Source: Hahnella aquatica
GTDB lineage: Bacteria; Pseudomonadota; Gammaproteobacteria; Burkholderiales; Burkholderiaceae_A
Length of the DNA stretch: 64,000 nt
Reading direction: 5' to 3'
NCBI GenBank assembly: GCA_965194505.1
Contig: OZ239144.1
Location: forward strand, 1,302,001 to 1,366,000
Shown here: positions 44,223 through 52,493 of the stretch, piece after piece
Layout of the letters: each line of letters opens with the position of its first letter
Numbering within the stretch: position 1 is the stretch's first letter
The notes under the pieces: model-generated
Database searches by the model: none
What the model was told of the DNA's origin: nothing
What the model saw: the letters and a program-made list of their open reading frames with translations, nothing else
Program-made: the position numbers and the translations under genes

Positions 44223-44831
44223 ATGTCCTCCATCGATCGGCATCCCGAGAAGAACATCATTCGTGTGCAATTGCGGCAAAACCTCGTGCTCAAAGGGGTG
44301 GGTGAGGCCGATCTGGCCGCCCTGGAGCAGCAACTCTCCATCGTCGACCGGCAAAAAGGAGAGTTTCTTCTTCACCAGGGTGTGAAGGAAATGGAACAGT
44401 ACTTTGTACTCGACGGCATTCTCAAACGGGTGGTGACCAACCCCAAGGGCAAGCGCATGATTCTGCGTTTTTCAGAGGGCACCGACATCGAGACCAGTTA
44501 CGCGGCCTGGCGGCTCAAGACACCAACGCCCTACAGCATTGTGGCGGTGACCAAGGCCCGGGTGGCCAAACTGCCGCTCGCCCATTGGGTGGCCTTCATT
44601 GAGGACATTCCGCCGCTCAAGCAGGCCTTCAACATCGAGGTCATGAAGCTCATGAGCGAGATCATGGCCCACACCATCACGCTACACCTGCTCGATGCGC
44701 CGGGTCGGGTGCATCGCTTCCTGCGCAAGCACCCCGATCTCTTCGACAAACTGCCCAAGAAGGAACTGGCGGCCTACCTGAACATCTCCTCCGAGACGCT
44801 CAGTCGCCTCAAGCACGCCGGCAAGATCTAG
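44223..44831 (+). CDS. Crp/Fnr-family transcriptional regulator without cysteines, 202 aa
   Basis: N-terminal cyclic-nucleotide-binding-like beta-barrel (about residues 20-115), dimerisation helix (about 125-155) and a C-terminal HTH. The recognition helix ISSETLSRL (E191, S194, R195) matches the FNR-type E-x2-SR that reads TTGA half-sites. There is no cysteine, so it cannot hold an Fe-S cluster like FNR. Divergent from oxc and facing the matching palindrome, it is probably the oxalate-operon regulator. A GTG at 44175 is an alternative start. Confidence 0.88.
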   Translation: MSSIDRHPEKNIIRVQLRQNLVLKGVGEADLAALEQQLSIVDRQKGEFLLHQGVKEMEQYFVLDGILKRVVTNPKGKRMILRFSEGTDIETSYAAWRLKTPTPYSIVAVTKARVAKLPLAHWVAFIEDIPPLKQAFNIEVMKLMSEIMAHTITLHLLDAPGRVHRFLRKHPDLFDKLPKKELAAYLNISSETLSRLKHAGKI

Positions 44832-46240
44832 ACCGTTGCCACCCGGAGCAGGTTGGTGGTGCCCGGCCGCCCAAAGGGCATTCCGGCAGTGATCACGATC
44901 TTGTCGCCTGCCACGCCAAAGCCTTCGGCCTGGCAGACCTCTCGAGCACACGAGACCATCTCATCGGCGGAGCTCACATCGGGCACCACCTTCGCATGCA
45001 CACCCCAGACAAAGGCCATGCGTCGGGCTGTTTCGAGCCGTGGGGTCATGCAGAGAATGGGGGCCATGGGCCGCTGACGGGCTGCACGAAAGCTGGTGGT
45101 GCCCGACGTGGTGTAAGTGACGTTGGCGGAGGCCTTGACCACCTCGGCCACGCTTCGCATGGCTGCACAAATGGCGTCTGCCGTGGTGGGAAGCGGCTCG
45201 GGGTGCTGAGCATCCATGAGGGTGCGATAGGCCGGGTCGGCCTCCACCTCTCGAATGATGCGATCCATCATCGAGACGGCCTGAACGGGATAGGCCCCAC
45301 TGGCCGATTCCGCGCTCAGCATGACCGCATCAGCACCATCGTAGATGGCACTGGCCACATCGGAGGCCTCGGCCCGCGTTGGCGTGGGCGCCGAAATCAT
45401 GGACTCGAGCATTTGGGTGGCCACAATGGTCGGCTTGCCCTGCGCGCGGCAGGAACGCAGGATGCGCTTGGATGCAATCGGTACCCGCTCGGGTGGCAGT
45501 TCCACACCGAGGTCGCCTCGAGCCACCATGACGAGGTCGGAAAGCCGAACAATCTCCTCGAGATGGTCCATGGCCTGGGGCTTTTCCAGCTTGGTCATGA
45601 GCAGGGCCCGGTCGCCGATGATCTCGCGGGCCTCATGGAGGTCTTCGGGCCGTTGCACGAACGAGAGGGCCACACACTCCACACCGAGCGAGAGGGCGAA
45701 GTCGAGGTCTCGGCGGTCTTTCTCGGTGAGCACAGGGATGGGCAGGATGGCGTCGGGCACATTCACGCCCTTCCGATCGGAGAGCGGGCCGCCGGTGATG
45801 ACCTTGGTCTTGATCTGGGTGGCCGTCTTGCTCACCACCTGCAGACGCAGTTTGCCATCGTCGAGCAGCAGGGACTGCCCCGGCTCGACCGCCGCGAAGA
45901 GCTCCGGATGCGGCAGGCAGATGCGCTGGGCCGAACCCGGGGACGGGTCGTTGTCGAGGATGAACTCGCTGCCGGTTTCGATCAGGGCCTTGCCGCCGCC
46001 CATGACGCCCACCCGAAGCTTCGGGCCTTGCAAGTCCGCCAGGATGGCGATCGGTCGGCCCACACGGCGCTCCACCTCACGAACCATGTCGTAACGGGCC
46101 TGATGGTCTGCATGGGTGCCATGGCTGAAGTTAAATCGAAAGACATCGGCGCCCGCCTCGTGAAGCGCCAGGATGGTCTCCACCGTGGAACTGGCGGGGC
46201 CCAGGGTGGCGATGACCCGGGCGTTTCGTTGGCGTCTCAT
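44828..46240 (-). CDS. pyk: Pyruvate kinase, 470 aa
   Basis: Converts PEP and ADP to pyruvate and ATP. ARVIATLGPAS, FRFNFSHGTH, ADLQGPKLRVG, the active-site MTKLEKPQAMDHLEEI, VARGDLGVELPPERVP and ATQMLESMI are all present. Complete with the C-terminal allosteric domain. Sixteen bases after the PanE-like gene and overlapping the convergent Crp/Fnr gene by four bases. Confidence 0.96.
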   Translation of the reverse strand: MRRQRNARVIATLGPASSTVETILALHEAGADVFRFNFSHGTHADHQARYDMVREVERRVGRPIAILADLQGPKLRVGVMGGGKALIETGSEFILDNDPSPGSAQRICLPHPELFAAVEPGQSLLLDDGKLRLQVVSKTATQIKTKVITGGPLSDRKGVNVPDAILPIPVLTEKDRRDLDFALSLGVECVALSFVQRPEDLHEAREIIGDRALLMTKLEKPQAMDHLEEIVRLSDLVMVARGDLGVELPPERVPIASKRILRSCRAQGKPTIVATQMLESMISAPTPTRAEASDVASAIYDGADAVMLSAESASGAYPVQAVSMMDRIIREVEADPAYRTLMDAQHPEPLPTTADAICAAMRSVAEVVKASANVTYTTSGTTSFRAARQRPMAPILCMTPRLETARRMAFVWGVHAKVVPDVSSADEMVSCAREVCQAEGFGVAGDKIVITAGMPFGRPGTTNLLRVATV

Positions 46241-46256
46241 GAGGGCTCCGAATGGA

Positions 46257-47267
46257 TTAGTTGAGGAAGTGCATCTTCACATACCCCTGGTGCTCCTGGG
46301 TAACTTTCTCCAAGAGCTTGACCAAGGCATAGACCGTGTTGATGTGCGGCGTGGGGATGTCCGTGAGGCGACCCAGTTCAGAGACGGAGCCCACCAAGGC
46401 ATCGATCTCCACACTGCGGCCCGCCTCGATGTCTTGCAGCATAGAAGTCTTGTGGGCGCCAACCTTCTCAGCCCCCTCAATTCGCTTCTCGAGCGTGACC
46501 CGAAAGGTGATGCCGAGCTTGTTGGCGATGGTCTGGGCCTCGGTCATCATGTTGGATGCCAGGTCTCGCGTGAGCGGGAACTGGCAGATGGCCTCGAGCG
46601 TGGAGTGCGATAACGCACTGATCGGGTTGAAGGTGAGGTTGCCCCAGAGCTTGAGCCAGATCTCCGCCCGAATGTTGTCGAGCACGGGGGCCTTGAAGCC
46701 CGCGCGCGTGAAGCATTCGGAGACCATGGTGGCCCGCTCACTCACGGTGCCGTCGAGCTCGCCCACTGGAAAACGCAGGCCCTCCACATGGAGGATGACG
46801 CCGGGTGCCACCAGCTCCGAGGCCGGGTAGACCACGCAGCCCAGCACACGATCCGCCGGAATCTTGCGAATGGCATCGCCCGTGGGGTCGACCGAGGCCA
46901 CCTGGGTGCCCTCGTAGGGGCCGCCGTGCTTGGTGAAATACCAATAGGGAATGCCATTTTGCATGGTGACCACGACGGTCTTGGGGCCAAAAAGCTTGGG
47001 CAGGTCGTCGGCAACGTCCGCCACCTGATGCGCCTTGACCGCAAGGATCACGATGTCTTGAGGGCCGGCTTCGTCGTAATTGTTGGTGGCCTTCACATTC
47101 TTGGCAATGTGCTCGGTGCCATCTTCCATGATGAGCTTGAGGCCGTTCTCACGAATGGCCTCCAGGTTCTTTCCACGCACCATGCAGGTGACATCCTCAC
47201 CGGCCAAGGCCAGCTTGCAGGCCACGAGACCACCGATTGCACCCACTCCAATGACTGCTACTTTCAT
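46257..47267 (-). CDS. 2-dehydropantoate 2-reductase (PanE/ApbA) family protein, 336 aa
   Basis: NADP-binding Rossmann N-terminus MKVAVIGVGAIGGLVA, then VKAHQVADVADDL and MQNGIPYWYF; the C-terminal helical domain includes WLKLWGNLTFNPISAL with the conserved lysine and asparagine. It is about 30 residues longer than E. coli PanE, like many paralogues whose substrates are other 2-keto acids, so I do not assert a pantothenate role. It sits between an FAH-family gene and pyk on the same strand. Confidence 0.85.
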   Translation of the reverse strand: MKVAVIGVGAIGGLVACKLALAGEDVTCMVRGKNLEAIRENGLKLIMEDGTEHIAKNVKATNNYDEAGPQDIVILAVKAHQVADVADDLPKLFGPKTVVVTMQNGIPYWYFTKHGGPYEGTQVASVDPTGDAIRKIPADRVLGCVVYPASELVAPGVILHVEGLRFPVGELDGTVSERATMVSECFTRAGFKAPVLDNIRAEIWLKLWGNLTFNPISALSHSTLEAICQFPLTRDLASNMMTEAQTIANKLGITFRVTLEKRIEGAEKVGAHKTSMLQDIEAGRSVEIDALVGSVSELGRLTDIPTPHINTVYALVKLLEKVTQEHQGYVKMHFLN

Positions 47268-47315
47268 ACGTCCTCCCAGAGTCTTATTTTTGTGTTGAAT
47301 CAACCACCACCGCGA

Positions 47316-48083
47316 CTACTCAAAGGTATTGATCAGTGACCCAATGCCTTCGATTTGAATTTCGATCTTGCTGCCTGGCTTCATGGAGCCCACCCCCACG
47401 GAGGTACCGCAGATGATGATGTCGCCGGGATGCAGGGTCATGTCGTGCGAGATTAGGCTTACGAGTTCGGCCACGCTGAAGTGCATGTCGGCAATCGGGT
47501 AGTCCTGACGAACATCGCCGTTGAGAATGGTCTTCACCTGGAGGCTGGCGGGGTCGAGCCCCGTGGCAATCGCAGGCCCGATCGGCAGGAAGCCATCGAA
47601 GCCCTTCGAGCGCACCCATTGCGGGAAGGTGGCATCTCGAAACAGGATGTCGGCATGGGTGACATCGTTCACGCAGGTGAGACCAAAGACATGCGACATG
47701 GCGGCTTCCACCGACACGGCCGTGGCCGTCTTGCCAATCACCACGCCCAGCTCACCCTCAAAGACCACCTTGCCCTCGGCTCGGGGCCTGGGAATGACCG
47801 CCCCTGGGTCGTTGTAGGTGTTGGGTGACTTCAGCAGGTAGAGCGGCTCTGGCGGCTTGGTGAGGTTGAGCTTGGCACTGAGCTGCGCAAAGTTATTCCA
47901 CAGCGCGATGACCTTGCCAGGCTCCACCGGGCGCACCAGCCGAATGGCGTCGAGTGAGAGCCGCTGGTCGGTGGGGGTGGGCGAGGCGAACATGTCCCCT
48001 CGCCAAACCTGCACGCTGCCGGCCTCCAGCGTGCCAAAGCCTGCCTCGGCCCCATGTACAAATCGAACCCATTGATGGCCCAT
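47316..48083 (-). CDS. Fumarylacetoacetate hydrolase family protein, 255 aa
   Basis: Second FAH-fold protein of the window. LYLLKSPNTYNDPG, the metal-binding pair in VVFEGELGVVIGK, GLTCVNDVTHADI and the C-terminal HPGDIIICGTSVGVGSMKPG define the family, which includes acylpyruvases and 2-hydroxyhepta-2,4-diene-1,7-dioate isomerases. Substrate unknown. It starts the FAH-panE-pyk series; a strong terminator lies upstream and isolates it from the transporter genes. Confidence 0.85.
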   Translation of the reverse strand: MGHQWVRFVHGAEAGFGTLEAGSVQVWRGDMFASPTPTDQRLSLDAIRLVRPVEPGKVIALWNNFAQLSAKLNLTKPPEPLYLLKSPNTYNDPGAVIPRPRAEGKVVFEGELGVVIGKTATAVSVEAAMSHVFGLTCVNDVTHADILFRDATFPQWVRSKGFDGFLPIGPAIATGLDPASLQVKTILNGDVRQDYPIADMHFSVAELVSLISHDMTLHPGDIIICGTSVGVGSMKPGSKIEIQIEGIGSLINTFE

Positions 48084-48155
48084 CGCGTTGCCCTCCCTTT
48101 GTAAAACTATTTTTTTAAATAACTTCGGGTTTCCCCTGATTATGGCTTTGAATAC

Positions 48156-48187
48156 AAAAAAAGGGCGCCCTCGGGCGCCCTTTTTTT
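48156..48187. terminator. Bidirectional intrinsic terminator
   Basis: Seven A residues, GGGCGCCC, TC, GGGCGCCC, seven T residues: a near-perfect 15-bp stem with a 2-base gap and a T-run on both strands. It lies 16 bases beyond the stop of the cytidylate-kinase-like gene and 73 bases before the FAH gene start, ending the transporter transcript. Confidence 0.9.
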
Positions 48188-48202
48188 AAATGACGCCCCG
48201 CG

Positions 48203-49015
48203 CTATCGCTGTCTGGAGAAGAGTTTCAAATCGGCCTCAACGGACAAGACCCCCTTCACAGCGGCCGCAACCTTCTGGGCCGCCTTGGCCTCAAACTCAT
48301 CGGCCACAATGCCCGCGAGCTTGACTCGGCCCTTTTGGGCCTCAATCACAATGTGCACATCGGAGGCCTCTTCGGAGCGACGCAAGGCCGCTCGCACATG
48401 GGCCACCAGCTCGGCGTCGCGCAGCCTCTGCTGGGATTCCGGCGTTTCACGGAAGGCGGGCTGCGCGAGCAGCGCCTTCACCTGACCCACGCAGGCATCC
48501 ACCGACAGGCGCTTGGTATTGAGCACCAGATCGTAGAGCAATGGATCTCCCCAGACCGCCCCGAAGCGCACCTCCATGTTGCGCGTATGGGCGGCATCAC
48601 TTCGAAGCAACTCCTCTCGAACCAGGTCCTCGTCATCGGTGCCAAGCTTGGCCTTGAGCCAGGCCACACGGTTCTCCAGGGGCGCACAGACCCGGATGCA
48701 CGGAATGTGGGGAATCTCGCGGAGCAGGAAGGTTGCACCCCATCCCCGAATGATCACGTTGCCCTGGGCCGCCTGCTCGAAGACAGCCTCGGCCACCAAG
48801 TTGGACAGGCTTTCGTTATCCGTGGTGATGCGGGTGAGCAGGCCGGCCCTGCCCTCCACCACGCGACGAATGAGACTGGTGGGGCCCGCCATGTTTTCGG
48901 CGACGTGGTCCACCACCTCATTCTTCACCTGAGACAGCTTGAGCTCGTGGGCCAAGGCCTCGGCCACATCCTTGCCCAGCGATGCCATCTCTTGATTCAT
49001 TGCAATCACAGGCAT
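48203..49015 (-). CDS. Cytidylate-kinase-like protein with C-terminal BON domain, 270 aa
   Basis: Residues 1-190 resemble the cytidylate kinase-like family (IIRGWGATFLLREIP, DPLLYDLVLNT), but the nucleotide-binding loop that is usually GSGGR reads ASLGKD, so phosphate binding may be lost. Residues about 200-268 look like a BON domain (DAELVAHVRAALRR, GRVKLAGIVADEFEAKAA). It follows tctA by 29 bases and precedes a strong terminator, so it is the last gene of the transporter unit. Function not known; a regulatory or sensing role is speculation. Confidence 0.75.
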   Translation of the reverse strand: MPVIAMNQEMASLGKDVAEALAHELKLSQVKNEVVDHVAENMAGPTSLIRRVVEGRAGLLTRITTDNESLSNLVAEAVFEQAAQGNVIIRGWGATFLLREIPHIPCIRVCAPLENRVAWLKAKLGTDDEDLVREELLRSDAAHTRNMEVRFGAVWGDPLLYDLVLNTKRLSVDACVGQVKALLAQPAFRETPESQQRLRDAELVAHVRAALRRSEEASDVHIVIEAQKGRVKLAGIVADEFEAKAAQKVAAAVKGVLSVEADLKLFSRQR

Positions 49016-49044
49016 GGTCTACCCTCTTTCCAGTTGATCTGAAC

Positions 49045-50568
49045 TCAATTCGCAGCCGCAGACTTGGTCGGGGTCTTACCCCCTGCGTACTTGCCATAAG
49101 CCCAGGTTGCCATGGGAAGGATGGCCATGAAAATCGCCAAACTCATGATGGTCCCCACAATGCCGTTGGCAAAGAAGATGCTCATGCTCCCATCGGACAT
49201 CAGCATCGACTGCCGGAAGGCATTCTCTGCACCGTTGCCCAGCACCAAGGCGAGCACCATCGGGGCCAGGGGGTACTTCAGCTTCTTGAGCACATAGCCC
49301 ACGATGCCGAAGACCAGCATGTACCAGACGTCACCCATGGCACTCGCCACCGTGAAGGCACCAATCGAGCAGGCCGCCAGAATGATCGGCGCGATGATGG
49401 TAAAGGGCACGCGAAGAATGGCTGCAAAGAGTGGCACCGTGGTGAGGCAGACGATCAGCGCCGCCAGGTTGCCCAAATACATGCTGGCAATGAGGCCCCA
49501 GACAAAATCGGGCTGCTCCTTAAAGAGCAGCGGGCCAGGCTGAAGACCCCAGATCATGAGGCCGCCCAGCAAGACCGCCGCGGTAGGGGAGCCGGGGATG
49601 CCCAGCGTGAGCATGGGCAGCAGGGCAGCCGTGCCGGCGGCGTTGTTGGCGGTCTCGGGGCCGATGACACCGTCAATCTCACCGGTGCCGAACTTGTCGC
49701 CGTTCTTCGAGAACTTCTTGGCCATGCCATAGCCCACAAAGGATGCTGGCGTGGCGCCGGCCGGCGCAATGCCCAAGCAGGCCCCGAAGATCATCGAGCG
49801 CAGGAAGTTGGCCCAATGCTTGCCGAGCATCTTCCAGGTCTTGAGCACCACGCGTGGATCAATCTTCGCCGCCACCCCTTGGAACTTCAGGCCATCCTCC
49901 ATCGAGACTAGAATCTCACCCAGGCCGAACATGCCGATCACCGCGATGAGGAAGGCAAAGCCACGCATGAGTTCGGTGGATTCGAAGGTCAGGCGCAGCT
50001 GCCCTGTCACCACATCGATGCCCACACAGGCCAGGGCAAAGCCGACCATCATCGAGGCAATCACCTTGACGGGCGCCTCCTTGCCCATGCTCATGAAGCT
50101 GGCGAAGGTGAGCACCATGATCGCAAAGTACTCGGGCGGGCCGAAGCGCAGGGCGTACTTGGCAATGAGCGGCGCCAAGAAGGTGATCAGCAAGACCGCG
50201 AAGAAGGCCCCAATGAAGGAGGCCGTGAACGAGGTTGTCAGCGCCTCGCCCGCCATGCCTCGCTTGGCCATGGGGTAGCCATCGAAGGTGGTGGCCACTG
50301 AATAGGAGCAGCCCGGAATGTTGAACAGAATGGAGGTGATCGCACCGCCAAAGAGCGAACCCCAGTAAATACAAGACAGCATGATGATGGCCGAGACTGG
50401 GTTCATGCTGAAGGTGAGTGGCAGGAGGATGGCGATGCCGTTGGCACCACCAAGCCCGGGCAGCACGCCCATGAGCACCCCCAGAAACACGCCTGCAAAC
50501 ATGAGCAGCAAATTGGTCGGCGAGAGCGCCAACGCCATTCCACCCATCAGCGCATTGAGTTCTTCCAC
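49045..50568 (-). CDS. tctA: Tripartite tricarboxylate transporter large permease TctA, 507 aa
   Basis: Large inner-membrane subunit of a TTT uptake system. GVLMGVLPGLGGANGIAILLPLTF near the N-terminus and GPETANNAAGTAALLPMLTLGIPGSPTAAVLLGG in the middle are TctA signatures; about eleven hydrophobic segments span the protein. Operates with tctB (33 bases upstream) and the periplasmic tctC. The substrate is a carboxylate, not identifiable from sequence. Confidence 0.93.
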   Translation of the reverse strand: MEELNALMGGMALALSPTNLLLMFAGVFLGVLMGVLPGLGGANGIAILLPLTFSMNPVSAIIMLSCIYWGSLFGGAITSILFNIPGCSYSVATTFDGYPMAKRGMAGEALTTSFTASFIGAFFAVLLITFLAPLIAKYALRFGPPEYFAIMVLTFASFMSMGKEAPVKVIASMMVGFALACVGIDVVTGQLRLTFESTELMRGFAFLIAVIGMFGLGEILVSMEDGLKFQGVAAKIDPRVVLKTWKMLGKHWANFLRSMIFGACLGIAPAGATPASFVGYGMAKKFSKNGDKFGTGEIDGVIGPETANNAAGTAALLPMLTLGIPGSPTAAVLLGGLMIWGLQPGPLLFKEQPDFVWGLIASMYLGNLAALIVCLTTVPLFAAILRVPFTIIAPIILAACSIGAFTVASAMGDVWYMLVFGIVGYVLKKLKYPLAPMVLALVLGNGAENAFRQSMLMSDGSMSIFFANGIVGTIMSLAIFMAILPMATWAYGKYAGGKTPTKSAAAN

Positions 50569-50601
50569 GATTGACTCCTGTCTATCGAATGGTTGTTGTC
50601 G

Positions 50602-51123
50602 TTAGAAGCCGAGCATGGCTTCGATCGGGCCCTTGGGCAGCGGCACCAGGAACCATTTCTCAAACATCAGGAACACGACGATGGGCACAAGCACGGCGAA
50701 TGGAATGACCTTGCCAATCTTGTAGCCACCGTTGATCATCATGAAGACTGCAATGTAGAGGGACAGCGCCACGTACAACCCTACGAATTGCATCAAGATC
50801 ACGTATCCCAGCGTGGGGATGAACACCTGCAGCACCGACTTCATCTGGCTCTTCATCACAAACGGCTTGTCTCCGACCGCCTTGCCGTCTTTTGAGACGA
50901 GGGCATGAATGATCACGCCAATCGACGCAGCGAGAAGAAAGAGCCCAATGTAGAACGGGAAGAAGCCGGACTGTGGCCCCTGGTCAGCCCAGCCTGCACC
51001 GATGCGGTTGGAATCCCACATGACCAAAAGACCAAGGGCGGCAAGCACCACCGCCGTGATGATCTCCATTCGGCGGGTAGAGATCAGGCTGACATCTGAC
51101 TCGGCTGACTGCTGCTGACTCAT
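50602..51123 (-). CDS. tctB: Tripartite tricarboxylate transporter small subunit TctB, 173 aa
   Basis: Four hydrophobic segments: EIITAVVLAALGLLVMWDS, GFFPFYIGLFLLAASIGVII, VFIPTLGYVILMQFVGLYVA and IPFAVLVPIVVFLMFEKWF. The motif GPQSGFFPFYIGL is typical of TctB. Small permease partner of TctA. A 178-base gap separates it from tctC, containing a GGGGAG/CTCCCC inverted repeat (51248-51280) that could attenuate the transcript, but I do not count this as a terminator. Confidence 0.88.
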   Translation of the reverse strand: MSQQQSAESDVSLISTRRMEIITAVVLAALGLLVMWDSNRIGAGWADQGPQSGFFPFYIGLFLLAASIGVIIHALVSKDGKAVGDKPFVMKSQMKSVLQVFIPTLGYVILMQFVGLYVALSLYIAVFMMINGGYKIGKVIPFAVLVPIVVFLMFEKWFLVPLPKGPIEAMLGF

Positions 51124-51301
51124 CGAAGAAACCTTTCAATTGGACAATCGACCGCGAAGAATGAGGGCCTTCAGAGACCCGCCCGCAACACACAATCAAT
51201 ATTTTTGAGCCTTGGGACATTGCCAGGGGCATGGCCCGCGGCGATCCGGGGAGGCCAGATGCTCAGTCCGGCGACTCCCCTTCCTTGCTGCAAAAAGACC
51301 C

Positions 51302-52327
51302 TTACTTGGCCATGAACCCAGCCTTGGTCATGAGGTCTTTGTGGGTGGCCTCAGCTGCCTCAAGCCACTTCACATAGTCTGCACCGGACATCATGGTCTG
51401 GTTAAAGGCACCGGTTTCCATGAAGTCCTTCCACTCTGGCGTGGCGGCAACCTTCTTGAAGAGGTCTACATAAAACGCGACCACGTCAGCTGACGCACCC
51501 GGGGTGGTGAAGATGCCGCGCAGCATCTGGTACTCCACCGGCAGGCCAGCATCTTTGCAGGTCGGGATGTCGGCCCATGACTGAGTGGCTGTGACCTTCT
51601 TCGTGTAGGTGCTGCGCTTGGCATCAAAAATGCAGAGAGGCGCCAGGCTGCCCGAGCGCCAGTGCGACACGGCCTCGATGGGGTTGTTCACGGTGGAGTT
51701 GATGTGCTTGCCCACCAACTGCGTGGCCACCGCACCGCCACCCTGGAAGGGCACGTAGGTGAACTTCGCACCCGTGTTGACTTCCATGGCCACGGTGATG
51801 ATCTGGTCTTCCTGCTTGGCCCCCGTGCCGCCCATCTTCATGGCACCGGCGCCAGCCTTTTTCGCAGCGTCGACATAGTCCTTGGCCGTCTTGTACTTGT
51901 CATCCACGTGCGTCCAGAGGATGAACTGGTCCAGAGCAAGCATGGAGACCGGGGTGAGGTCTTTCCAGTTGAACGGCACGCCGGTGGCCATGGGAGTGGT
52001 GTAGAGGTTGGAAAGCGTGATGATGATCTTGTGTGGCTCGCCCTTGGCGCCCTTCATGTAGAGGAAGCCCTCTGCGCCGGCACCGCCTGATTTGTTCACC
52101 ACCACCATGGGCTGCTTCATGAGGTTGTGCTTGACCACAACACCCTGAACGAAACGAGCCATCTGATCGGCGCCGCCGCCGGTGCCGGCCGGGATGATGA
52201 ACTCCACCGGCTTGGTGGGCTGCCAGGCAGCCTGTGCTGCAAACGGTGCGGCCAGCGTGGCCACTGTGACCATGGCTGTGGCCAGGGTCTTGCGGGCAAA
52301 AGAAGGACGGCTCTTGAGTGACTTCAT
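51302..52327 (-). CDS. tctC: Tripartite tricarboxylate transporter substrate-binding protein TctC, 341 aa
   Basis: Periplasmic binding protein. A signal peptide covers about residues 1-33 (FARKTLATAMVTVATLAAPF, cleavage after AQA). PVEFIIPAGTGGGADQMARF is the TctC-family ligand loop, and VNKSGGAGAEGFLYMK follows. Feeds TctAB. AGGAG lies eight bases before the ATG. Numerous Bug-type TctC relatives occur in Burkholderiales, with ligands from citrate to aromatic acids, so the ligand is open. Confidence 0.92.
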   Translation of the reverse strand: MKSLKSRPSFARKTLATAMVTVATLAAPFAAQAAWQPTKPVEFIIPAGTGGGADQMARFVQGVVVKHNLMKQPMVVVNKSGGAGAEGFLYMKGAKGEPHKIIITLSNLYTTPMATGVPFNWKDLTPVSMLALDQFILWTHVDDKYKTAKDYVDAAKKAGAGAMKMGGTGAKQEDQIITVAMEVNTGAKFTYVPFQGGGAVATQLVGKHINSTVNNPIEAVSHWRSGSLAPLCIFDAKRSTYTKKVTATQSWADIPTCKDAGLPVEYQMLRGIFTTPGASADVVAFYVDLFKKVAATPEWKDFMETGAFNQTMMSGADYVKWLEAAEATHKDLMTKAGFMAK

Positions 52328-52493
52328 GCGTTGCTCCTATCAATGGTTTTATTCTTTTTCACACCGGCATGGGAAGACCACCTCGGTGATTGAAGAATAC
52401 GGTAAGACTGCTTCGAGTGGCAGCGCCAAACAATGGAAAACTTGACGCCAGTCAATAATCCCATCTCAATGGGAATCCACGGCCCATCAGAGG

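Noticed and set aside
44996..46264. Plus-strand open frame of 422 codons across pyk
   Set aside because: Antisense to pyruvate kinase, no ribosome site or recognisable motif.
51248..51280. Inverted repeat GGGGAG/CTCCCC between tctC and tctB as a terminator
   Set aside because: Six-base arms around a 21-base loop, no T-run after it on the transcribed strand, and it would split the transporter operon; at most a weak attenuator.
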